From: Armatimonadota bacterium
Lineage (GTDB): Bacteria; Armatimonadota; Fimbriimonadia; Fimbriimonadales; Fimbriimonadaceae
Reading direction: 5' to 3'
DNA length: 64,000 nucleotides
Assembly (NCBI GenBank): GCA_016223145.1
Contig: JACRPN010000008.1
Coordinates: forward strand, 298,103 to 362,102
Each line of letters starts with the position of its first letter. The stretch's first letter is position 1. A program made the position numbers and the translations under genes. The notes under the pieces were generated by a model. It did not search any database, had not been told where the DNA came from, and saw nothing but the letters and a program-made list of their open reading frames with translations. Of this stretch, positions 44,914 to 51,812 are shown in pieces.

Positions 44914-45738
44914 ATCCTAGTCGTTGGCGAGCGCATCAACACCAGTCGAAAGGTCAAGGGCGAGCCGGTCGTCGAGCGGGCCGTCGCAAACCGTGACGCG
45001 GCGTTCATCGAGCGTCTCGCCATTTCCCAGATCGACGCCGGCGCCCACTATCTCGACGTCAATTGCGGCACGCTCACCGACTCGGAGCCGGAGGCGTTGC
45101 GCTGGCTGGTCGAGACGGTCCAGAGTTGCACACCGTGCCCACTTTGCATCGACAGCCCAAACCCGGACGCCCTTCGCGAGGCCCTGGAGGCCTATGACCC
45201 GAGGCATGGGGCGCCGATCGTCAACTCCATCACCGCCGAGCCGGACCGATACCGGCGGCTCATCTCCGTAGTGCTCAGGCATGGCGCGAAGGTCGTGGCG
45301 CTAGCTATGGACGATTCGGGCATCCAGGCCGACGGAGCGGTGAGAAGCCTGATCGCCCGCAACCTTGTGGCGCGCCTCGCGGCGGATGGCGTTCCGCTTG
45401 CCGACGTATACCTTGACCCTATGACCTTTCCGATCGCCGGCGGCGAGGGGTCGGCGAGGGCTCTTTTGAAGCTGATTGGTGAGGTGAAAGCCGAGTTTCC
45501 CGGTGTTCACACCATCGCTGGGCTGAGCAACGTCTCTCACGGCCTGCCGAACCGAAAGCTGGTCAATTGGGCGATGACCGTGCTCGCCATCGGTGCGGGT
45601 TTGGACGCCGCGATTCTGGATCCCAATGACCGCACGCTGATGGCGCTGGTAGCGTCAGCCGAAGTACTCACGGACCGCGATGAATACTGCATGGGCTACA
45701 TCGAGGCGTGCCGGTCAGGGAGGTTCGATGGGGTGTAG
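44914..45738 (+). CDS. Methyltetrahydrofolate methyltransferase (corrinoid MeTr-like), start codon apparently ATC
   Basis: A 274-residue pterin-binding TIM-barrel protein: LVVGERINTSRK, DAGAHYLDVNCG, CIDSPNP, PIVNSITAEPDRY, DVYLDPMTFPI and TIAGLSNVSHGLPNR are family marks of AcsE/MeTr-type methyltransferases. It moves the methyl group of methyl-THF to or from a corrinoid. No ATG, GTG or TTG exists in frame between the stop at 44887 and codon 62. The alignment of the first residues fits a start at ATC 44914, with AAGAGGTG at 44902-44909 as ribosome site and TAGAAT at 44887-44892 as possible -10. It overlaps the start of metF, so the three genes form an operon. Confidence 0.8.
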   Translation: MLVVGERINTSRKVKGEPVVERAVANRDAAFIERLAISQIDAGAHYLDVNCGTLTDSEPEALRWLVETVQSCTPCPLCIDSPNPDALREALEAYDPRHGAPIVNSITAEPDRYRRLISVVLRHGAKVVALAMDDSGIQADGAVRSLIARNLVARLAADGVPLADVYLDPMTFPIAGGEGSARALLKLIGEVKAEFPGVHTIAGLSNVSHGLPNRKLVNWAMTVLAIGAGLDAAILDPNDRTLMALVASAEVLTDRDEYCMGYIEACRSGRFDGV

Positions 45739-46783
45739 CTCGGAGCCCGCTTCGTATGACCGGGTTCCGGGGGCTTCGCCCGAGCAGATCGAGCCCGTCA
45801 GCAGGTTGCAGGCGCTCCTGTCCGCCGGGACGTTTGTGGTCTGCGGCGAGATGAGCCCTCCGAAAGGCCCCGACCGAGTGGCCCTACTCAACAAGGTCAA
45901 GCACTTTCAGGGCATCGTCGACGCGGTGAACCTGACCGACAATCAGGCGGCCTCAGTGCGGATGAGCTCCTCCCATTGCAGCGTTCTGCTGGCTGAGGCG
46001 GGTCTTGAGCCCATCATGCAAGCCACCTGCCGTGACCGCAACCGCTTGGCGCTGCAGTCGGAGATTCTGTCGGCGAATGCTTGCGGGGTTCGCAATCTGC
46101 TCTGCCTGAGCGGCGATGATCCCAGCATTGGCGACCATCCTGAGAGCAAGGGCGTGTGGGACCTGGACGCGACGCAGCTTGTGCAGCTCGCTGCGGGGAT
46201 GGCCGAAGGGCGCTTCATGAACGAACAGCCCATTTCGCCGCCTCCCAAGCTCTTTGTCGGCGCGGCGGCGCACCCCTATGGCGAGCCGTTCGAGATGCGG
46301 GTGTGGTCTGTGACGAAGAAGATCGAAGCGGGGGCCAAGTTCTTTCAGACGCAGCCGATTTTCGACATCGGAGGATTTGAGAAATGGATGGATGCTCTGC
46401 GCCGAGAGGGCCTGGAGAAAAGGGCGGCGATCATCGCAGGGGTCATGCCGCTGCGCTCGGTAAAGGCGCTCAAGCACATGGCGGAGAAGGTGCCGGGGCT
46501 GCGATTTCCTCAGGAACTGGCGCAGAAAATCGAGGCAGCGGACGACCCGGAAGCCGAAGGTGTTCGGATCTGCGTTGAGACGATCCGTCGACTACGACAG
46601 ATTTCAGGCGTGGCTGGGATCCACATCATGCCGGCCATGAAGGAGTCGCTCACGCCGAGGATCGTCGAGGAGGCCGGTTTGCTTCCTCGGCCGCTCGCTC
46701 ACAGCCCGAACAGCCCCGAAACGGGCTCGATGGCGAGATCGGCGGTTGCCGCCGTCCGTGTGGCCTCCAGGGGGCTTGTGTGA
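45728..46783 (+). CDS. metF: Methylenetetrahydrofolate reductase
   Basis: A 351-residue TIM-barrel flavoprotein of the MetF family: CGEMSPPKGPD near the start, DAVNLTDNQAASVRMS, QATCRDRNR, NLLCLSGDDPS, a KIEAGAKFFQTQPIFD strand and the GVMPLRS segment. It converts methylene-THF to methyl-THF for the methyltransferase encoded before it. GGGAGG precedes the ATG at 45728, which lies inside the previous gene's end (11-base overlap). The next gene overlaps by GTGA. The about 40-residue tail is Ala/Ser/Pro-rich. Confidence 0.9.
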   Translation: MGCSSEPASYDRVPGASPEQIEPVSRLQALLSAGTFVVCGEMSPPKGPDRVALLNKVKHFQGIVDAVNLTDNQAASVRMSSSHCSVLLAEAGLEPIMQATCRDRNRLALQSEILSANACGVRNLLCLSGDDPSIGDHPESKGVWDLDATQLVQLAAGMAEGRFMNEQPISPPPKLFVGAAAHPYGEPFEMRVWSVTKKIEAGAKFFQTQPIFDIGGFEKWMDALRREGLEKRAAIIAGVMPLRSVKALKHMAEKVPGLRFPQELAQKIEAADDPEAEGVRICVETIRRLRQISGVAGIHIMPAMKESLTPRIVEEAGLLPRPLAHSPNSPETGSMARSAVAAVRVASRGLV

Positions 46784-47178
46784 GCCGGTTGTCCGAGCGT
46801 TTTTCAGGATTCATGGAGCGGCACAGGCTGCCGTACCGTCTGTTTTTGATCGCCGAGAACACGGTCAAGAAGCCCATCTTTGGCTGCAAAACCTGTGGGC
46901 AGTGCATTTTGAGCTACACCGCCTTCACTTGCCCGATGCGATGCCCCAAGAAGATGCGAAACGGGCCTTGCGGCGGAACCAGGACCGACGGCATGTGCGA
47001 AGTGGACCCGTGGCTGCCCTGCGTGTGGCATCTGATCTATGTTCGGTCCAAGAAGCTGGGCCGGGAGCGCAAGCTCCTTCACATCCAGCCGGCACACGAC
47101 CACCGGCTGGAAGGCACGAGCGCCATTCTGAACGCGATGGCAGGCAGGATTCATGGCACGTCGCTCCGAAAGGAATAG
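46780..47178 (+). CDS. MetV-like methylene-THF reductase C-terminal (zinc) protein
   Basis: A 132-residue protein with eight cysteines, mostly in the order CKTCGQC, CPMRC and PCGG, then C73 and C81. This matches the MTHFR C-terminal domain family, whose acetogen member MetV binds to MetF and is needed for its activity. The GTG start overlaps the stop of metF (GTGA). The trio methyltransferase, MetF and MetV copies the methyl-branch module of the Wood-Ljungdahl pathway. The other pathway genes (ACS/CODH, corrinoid protein) are not in the window. Confidence 0.85.
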   Translation: MSRLSERFSGFMERHRLPYRLFLIAENTVKKPIFGCKTCGQCILSYTAFTCPMRCPKKMRNGPCGGTRTDGMCEVDPWLPCVWHLIYVRSKKLGRERKLLHIQPAHDHRLEGTSAILNAMAGRIHGTSLRKE

Positions 47179-47187
47179 CGAACCACC

Positions 47188-48543
47188 GTGATTCGATTCC
47201 TTACGCTTTGTGCCTTTCTGCTTCTCGTTGCGCGAGCGGCTTGGGTCGCATCACGCCCCAAAGTCGACCCGCCGACGAGCGGGCCAGTGGTCATTGAGCT
47301 CAGCGTGTTCGGCATGCCATGGGAGAATGACCTTTACAAGAACATCTACATCCCCGCGTTCGAGCGGCAGAACCCAGGCATTAAGGTGCGGTTCCACCAC
47401 TTTGAAGACTACGGGAACCGGATCAAGCTCTCGTACGCAGGGGACATCGCGCCGGACGTCATGCGCGAGGGCAGCGACGGAGGGCCGCTGTGGATTCGCC
47501 GTGGCATCAACCTGCCGCTCGATGAGTTCATCGATGGGCCGGATGGTATCGACCGCAACGACTTCATCCCGATCCTGTGGGACTACCTTCGGTATGACGG
47601 CAAAATCTACGGGATCCCCCAGGACATCAACATCGTGGGTCTGTTCTTCAATAAGGACCTCTTCGACAAGGCCAAGCTGCCCTATCCTGACGCGAGCTGG
47701 ACCTGGAGCGACCTGAAGGCGGCCGCCGACAAGCTGACGGTGGACTCGGACGGGGATGGGCACCCCGAGGTACTGGGATTCAACTTATCCTGGAACGACT
47801 GGGGGTTTCGGCCTTTTCTCTACCAGGCTGGCGGCCGCTTCTGGAGCGAGGACGGAACTCAGACGGTCTATGACAGCCCGGAAGCCGCCAAGGCGCTTAG
47901 CTTCATGAAGGGGATGATGCGCAGCTACACGCTGACCCAATCGAGGACCCAGCGAGGGGGCCTTGGGCCGGATAAGTTTTTTGAGCAGGGCAAGGTGGCG
48001 ATGTACTTCGATGGAAGCTGGATCACACCCTCGATCAAGAAGAACGCGCCGAAGCTTCGGTTCGGCGTGGCCCCGATCCCCAGGGGCGAAAAGCCCATGT
48101 CGGTCAGCAGCTCGTGCTTCTGGGGGATTAGCAGCAAGACGCGCCATCCGAAGGAGGCCTGGAAGCTCGTGAAGTTTCTATCGAGCACCGAGGCGCTGGT
48201 CAAGTACTGGCAGGTCTTGTGGGTGGCGCCACCCTCGCGATGGTCGTCGTTGAGGTCGGCCGGCTTCAGGAATGTAACGGGCGTCGAGGGGCGCATCCCG
48301 GGCGTACCCACCCAGGCCGAGTTCGAGGAGAAGTGCGGCTGGATCAGCCAGGTGCTGGAGAACGGCTGGACGACCATGGAAATGTGCAGCCCGTACATCG
48401 ACCGCGCGTCGCTTCGGTTGCGCGAGGCGGTGGACCGGGTGCTCTTGGAGGGCGCGGACCCACAGGTGGCGCTACACAATGCCGCGGTGGCCACGAACAA
48501 GCAGATCCGGCAGGCGATCGAGGCGGAGGGGTTGCGGAGGTGA
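47188..48543 (+). CDS. Sugar ABC transporter substrate-binding protein
   Basis: A 451-residue protein of the family-1 solute-binding proteins. An N-terminal hydrophobic segment without a lipobox cysteine (LTLCAFLLLVARAAWVA) is followed by IPAFERQNPGIKVRFH, APDVMREG, PLDEFI, KIYGIPQDINIVGLFFNKDLF and GKVAMYFDGSWI, the usual MalE/UgpB-like order. It catches an oligosaccharide or glycoside outside the membrane and hands it to the permeases at 48822 and 50982. The GTG start has AAAGGA upstream. It begins nine bases after the MetV-like gene but need not share its role. Confidence 0.9.
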   Translation: MIRFLTLCAFLLLVARAAWVASRPKVDPPTSGPVVIELSVFGMPWENDLYKNIYIPAFERQNPGIKVRFHHFEDYGNRIKLSYAGDIAPDVMREGSDGGPLWIRRGINLPLDEFIDGPDGIDRNDFIPILWDYLRYDGKIYGIPQDINIVGLFFNKDLFDKAKLPYPDASWTWSDLKAAADKLTVDSDGDGHPEVLGFNLSWNDWGFRPFLYQAGGRFWSEDGTQTVYDSPEAAKALSFMKGMMRSYTLTQSRTQRGGLGPDKFFEQGKVAMYFDGSWITPSIKKNAPKLRFGVAPIPRGEKPMSVSSSCFWGISSKTRHPKEAWKLVKFLSSTEALVKYWQVLWVAPPSRWSSLRSAGFRNVTGVEGRIPGVPTQAEFEEKCGWISQVLENGWTTMEMCSPYIDRASLRLREAVDRVLLEGADPQVALHNAAVATNKQIRQAIEAEGLRR

Positions 48544-48821
48544 GGGATGTGTGAGGATGTGTGAGGGTGAGTGAGGGTGAGTGAGGATGGGATGAAGAGA
48601 TTAAGAGATGAAGAGATTAAGAGATGAAGGGATGATGGGATTAAGAAATGAAGGGCGATTGGTGAAGGGCGACTTCCTTGGAGTGCGGCGACCTAGCGCC
48701 GCTTTGCATGCGAAGAGCGATGGGCGAAGGGCGAAGGGCGGTGCGCGAACAGCGATACGGCGATTCGGGACTTCTGTCTGCACTGCGAACCAGGAACGCG
48801 AACTGCCCGGAGGCCCGCTAG
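48544..48821. repeat. Purine-rich short tandem repeats
   Basis: GTGAGGGTGAGTGAGGATG and GAGATTAAGAGATGAAG units repeat several times up to about 48655, then GAGCGATGGGCGAAGGGCGA units at 48715-48750. This separates the binding-protein gene from the first permease gene. No gene. Confidence 0.8.
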
Positions 48822-49706
48822 GTGCCTAACCCCAAGGCTCAGCTTCAGACCGCCGGGTGGAACTTTGTTTCTCCGGCGCTGCTGATCATGGGCATTTTCG
48901 TCGCCATCCCGGCGATCTGGGGGATCCTGCTCGCGTTTACGCACTACGACGGCATGTCCGAAGCCCGGTTCGTCGGGGCTGACAACTTCAAGCGCCTGCT
49001 CGACGATCCGCTTATTTGGACCACCCTACTCAACACCTCGATCTACGTGGTCTTCACGCTTCCGGTCGGACTGGCGCTCGGGCTCGGGATCGCTCTGGCG
49101 CTTCACCAAAAGTGGTTCACGGGGCGGAGCTTCGTGAGGGGCCTTTACTTCCTCCCGAATGTGACGAGCATGGCGGCGGTGGCGTTCGTGTGGGAGTGGA
49201 TTTTGAACCCGGAATACGGCCTGGCCAATGCGGCTCTTCGGCAGGCGGGCCTTAAGGGGTCTGGATGGCTGAGCGAACCCAGCCTGGCGATGCCCTCGGT
49301 GGCGATGGTCAGCGTGTGGCACGGGCTGGGGTTCGGGGTGCTGATCTATCTGGCCGGTCTCAGGGCGATTCCTGAGGAGGTTCACGAGGCGGCGCGCATC
49401 GATGGCGCGAACTCGTGGAAAGCGTTCCGGCACGTCACCTGGCCGTTGCTCACGCCGACCACGATGTTCCTGACGATCATGGGGGTCATCGGCGGCTTTC
49501 AGGTGTTCCAGAGCGTATACATCATGACCGGCGGCGGGCCGCTCGACCGCACGCGGGTGTATCTGTATTACCTTTGGCAGACGGCGTTCCAGAACCTGGA
49601 GATGGGCTACGCCTCGGCGATGGCGGTGCTGCTGTTTGTGATCGTGCTGCTGTTGACGTTGGCCCAGTGGCGGTTCTTCAATAGGAGAATGAAGCCGTGG
49701 CAATGA
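48822..49706 (+). CDS. Sugar ABC transporter permease (MalF type)
   Basis: A 294-residue permease with six membrane helices. The MalF-type order is seen, with LPNVTSMAAVAFVWEWILNPEYG and the EAA loop EEVHEAARIDGANSWKAFRHVTWPLL, which contacts the ATPase subunit. GTG start with GGAGG upstream. It belongs with the binding protein before it and the second permease at 50982. No ATPase gene is near, as is common for these importers, which share a MsmX-type ATPase. Confidence 0.93.
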   Translation: MPNPKAQLQTAGWNFVSPALLIMGIFVAIPAIWGILLAFTHYDGMSEARFVGADNFKRLLDDPLIWTTLLNTSIYVVFTLPVGLALGLGIALALHQKWFTGRSFVRGLYFLPNVTSMAAVAFVWEWILNPEYGLANAALRQAGLKGSGWLSEPSLAMPSVAMVSVWHGLGFGVLIYLAGLRAIPEEVHEAARIDGANSWKAFRHVTWPLLTPTTMFLTIMGVIGGFQVFQSVYIMTGGGPLDRTRVYLYYLWQTAFQNLEMGYASAMAVLLFVIVLLLTLAQWRFFNRRMKPWQ

Positions 49707-49741
49707 GGATGGTCTTCGAGGAGATTAGGATTTAGGAGACG

Positions 49742-49906
49742 ATGGCTACAGATCGTGGGGGCAGGACAAGCAGAGGGATAGGTTTTCTGTTGGCCGCGCT
49801 TGTCATAAGTCTCGTGGCCTATGGTGAGCACCTTCCGTGGCATTCATTCGCGTTCGCGGCAATGTTCGGGCCAATGGGTGTTTGGTCCCTGATTGAGAGG
49901 AGATAG
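49742..49906 (+). CDS. Small putative membrane protein
   Basis: A 54-codon reading frame from ATG 49742 to TAG 49904-49906, starting MATDRGGRTSRGIGFLLAAL and ending GVWSLIERR. Two hydrophobic segments (about 13-27 and 36-49) would cross the membrane. AGGAG lies only three bases before the ATG. It sits between the first permease gene and the toxin-antitoxin cluster. No family known; it could be chance. Confidence 0.5.
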   Translation: MATDRGGRTSRGIGFLLAALVISLVAYGEHLPWHSFAFAAMFGPMGVWSLIERR

Positions 49907-50017
49907 ACCGGTGGCATCCGGGGATGGGCCGACGACCGAGTCGTTGGGCGGGGAGCACCTAACCCATGATCGGCCGTGTGCCCGAGGATTTGTGAGGTGA
50001 TTTGAAGCCGTCCGCCG

Positions 50018-50032
50018 CATATTGAGACCATG
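50018..50032 (+). promoter_or_regulatory. Putative leaderless -10 and start, first antitoxin
   Basis: CATATT at 50018-50023, six bases, then the ATG at 50030. Confidence 0.45.
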
Positions 50033-50251
50033 AGAACCGTGACGGTGACCATGCGGGACGAAGTGCTTGAGGCAGCGAAGAAGAACGCCCAGCTCGCAGG
50101 AATGCCCGTCGGGCAGTTCTTGGCGAAGGTCATCGAGCAGGCTGTGTCGCCTGCCGGAAAAGGCAAGGTCCAGGATGCCTTTCGAATAGCGGACGAGCTT
50201 GGGCTGAAAGGACCACGCACCTGGAAGCGCGAAGATCTATACGATGGCTAA
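50030..50251 (+). CDS. Putative antitoxin, VapB/CopG-like
   Basis: A 73-residue protein. MRTVTVTMRDEVLEAAKKNA has the strand-helix start of ribbon-helix-helix DNA-binding antitoxins, with the helix up to LAKVIEQAV. The C-terminal tail TWKREDLYDG is the kind of toxin-binding tail seen in VapB-like proteins. No toxin follows directly. The next frame, ATG ATC GTA TAC TAA (50284-50298), looks like the first four residues of a PIN toxin (MIVY) and then stops, so a toxin gene may have been lost here. A second antitoxin-toxin pair begins at 50302. Confidence 0.7.
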   Translation: MRTVTVTMRDEVLEAAKKNAQLAGMPVGQFLAKVIEQAVSPAGKGKVQDAFRIADELGLKGPRTWKREDLYDG

Positions 50252-50289
50252 GACCTTTGCTGAGCACAAGAGCGCCATTGAGATGATCG

Positions 50290-50304
50290 TATACTAATAC
50301 CATG
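50290..50304 (+). promoter_or_regulatory. Putative leaderless -10 and start, vapBC-like pair
   Basis: TATACT at 50290-50295, six bases, then the ATG at 50302. It is the best match to a consensus -10 among these sites. Confidence 0.55.
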
Positions 50305-50532
50305 GACCCGCGGATCATCGAAGGGAACTGGGACGACGTCTCAACCAAGCATGCAAAAGAATTGGCGGGCCATCGCGTCGAGATTCGGGTGCTTGACGAA
50401 GTCAAGACGGGCCAGAAGAAGCGGGGCACCTGGGACGACTTTGAGGCCATTGCTCGCGAAATCACGAAAGGGTGGCGCCTCCCTGAGGGCAAGATCTACA
50501 GAGCCGAGGACTTCTACGAGAGCCCAGAGTAG
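50302..50532 (+). CDS. Putative antitoxin of the PIN toxin that follows
   Basis: A 76-residue protein (MDPRIIEGNWDDVSTKHAKE, then LAGHRVEIRVL). Its N-terminus is like a short beta-hairpin DNA-binding fold, and its C-terminus KIYRAEDFYESPE ends in the acidic/aromatic tail seen in the antitoxin at 50030 (REDLYDG). Its stop shares one base with the GTG start of the PIN gene (TAGTG), which is the usual antitoxin-toxin coupling. No named family was recognised. Confidence 0.7.
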   Translation: MDPRIIEGNWDDVSTKHAKELAGHRVEIRVLDEVKTGQKKRGTWDDFEAIAREITKGWRLPEGKIYRAEDFYESPE

Positions 50533-50972
50533 TGCGCTATCTCCTCGACACCAACATCTTGTTGCGGCTAGCAGTGGCCGAGGATCCCCTGCATCCCAGA
50601 GTCCTCGACACGGTTCGGTCGTTGGAAGCCGACGGACACGAGTTGTGTTGCTCAACACAGGCACTTCGGGAGTTTTGGCACGTTTGTACGAGGCCCAAGT
50701 CTGCCAATGGGATAGGAAAAGAGCTTGACGAGGTGGGGCGCATGCTCGACGCGCTCGCTGCCCGCCTTACTGTGCTCTTGGAAGATGAATCGACGTACAG
50801 TCACTGGGTTGCTTTGGTCCGAAAACTGGAGGTCAAAGGCGCAGCTTGTCACGACGCTAATCACGTGGCGATAGCGCTCTCTCATAAGGTCCTCACGATC
50901 CTCACGCTTGATGTCTCGGATTTCCGGCGATTCTCACTAGTTGGGATCAAGGCTGTCGACCCGTCTGAGTAG
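50532..50972 (+). CDS. PIN-domain toxin, VapC-like
   Basis: A 146-residue protein. The N-terminal MRYLLDTNILLRLAVAEDP gives the first acidic residue (D6). ALREFWHVCTRP has the conserved Glu, and CHDANHVAIAL plus TLDVSDF carry the later acids, so the four-acid PIN active site looks complete. Such toxins cut tRNA or other RNA. Coupled to the antitoxin before it. The pair sits between the two permease genes of a sugar ABC importer, so it probably inserted there. Confidence 0.87.
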   Translation: MRYLLDTNILLRLAVAEDPLHPRVLDTVRSLEADGHELCCSTQALREFWHVCTRPKSANGIGKELDEVGRMLDALAARLTVLLEDESTYSHWVALVRKLEVKGAACHDANHVAIALSHKVLTILTLDVSDFRRFSLVGIKAVDPSE

Positions 50973-50981
50973 GATCTAGCA

Positions 50982-51803
50982 ATGACCCGCGTCACCCGCA
51001 CTGCCATCTGGATGATCGTCCTTGCCGGGGCGTTGATGATGGCGGTGCCCTTCCTGTGGATGGTGCTCACCTCGCTCAAGACCGACGCCGAGGCGTTCCT
51101 GTTTCCACCCAAACCGCTGCCCGCCTCGCCGCAATGGAAGAACTACGCTGACGCCATGAGCATCGCCCCGTTTGGCAGGTTCTTTTTCAACAGCGCCGTC
51201 ATCAGCATCTGCGTGACTCTGGGGAGCCTTCTCCTGAACAGCCTTGCCGCTTTTGCCTTTGCGAAATACCCGTTCAGAGGCCGCGACGTGCTCTTCATCG
51301 CCTTGCTCGCCACCATGATGATCCCGGGCCAGGTGACCATGATCCCCAGCTTTCTCCTGCTCAAGCACCTCGCTTGGCTGGACACCTACACCGGCCTCAT
51401 CGTGCCCGGGCTCGCGAGCGCGTTCGGCATCTTTTTCCTCCGGCAGTCCATGCTCACGATCCCAGACGACTATTTGGATGCCGCGCGTTTGGACGGTGCT
51501 TCGGAGCTCTCTATTTATCGGCGGGTGGCGCTTCCGCTGGTCAAGCCGGCTCTGGCAACGCTTGGAGTCTTCACGTTCCTTGGAGTCTGGAACGACTTCC
51601 TTGGGCCGCTCATCGTGGTGAAGAGCGAAGAGATGAAGACCTTGCCGCTAGCGATCTCGGCGCTATCGGCGGGGCATTACGTGATGAGCTGGCCGCTGCT
51701 GATGGCTGGGGCGTCCTTCGTCATCGTGCCGGTGCTGATCGTGTACCTCTTGGCGCAAAGGTACTTCATCGAGGGCATCGCGGCGGGCGGTCTGAAGGGG
51801 TAG
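50982..51803 (+). CDS. Sugar ABC transporter permease (MalG type)
   Basis: A 273-residue permease with six membrane helices. AVPFLWMVLTSLKT at the start, FAFAKYPFRGRDVLF and MMIPGQVTMIPSFLLL, then the EAA loop DDYLDAARLDGASELSIYRRVALPLVKPAL, define the MalG/AraQ type. This is the partner of the MalF-type gene at 48822, from which it is now separated by about 1.3 kb of toxin-antitoxin and other DNA. It starts 10 bases after the PIN gene, so it may now be transcribed from the toxin-antitoxin promoter. Confidence 0.92.
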   Translation: MTRVTRTAIWMIVLAGALMMAVPFLWMVLTSLKTDAEAFLFPPKPLPASPQWKNYADAMSIAPFGRFFFNSAVISICVTLGSLLLNSLAAFAFAKYPFRGRDVLFIALLATMMIPGQVTMIPSFLLLKHLAWLDTYTGLIVPGLASAFGIFFLRQSMLTIPDDYLDAARLDGASELSIYRRVALPLVKPALATLGVFTFLGVWNDFLGPLIVVKSEEMKTLPLAISALSAGHYVMSWPLLMAGASFVIVPVLIVYLLAQRYFIEGIAAGGLKG

Positions 51804-51812
51804 CGACGCACG

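Noticed and set aside
50244-50297. 17-codon ORF (MAKTFAEHKSAIEMIVY)
   Set aside because: Too short and without support as a gene; kept only as part of the possible toxin remnant idea.
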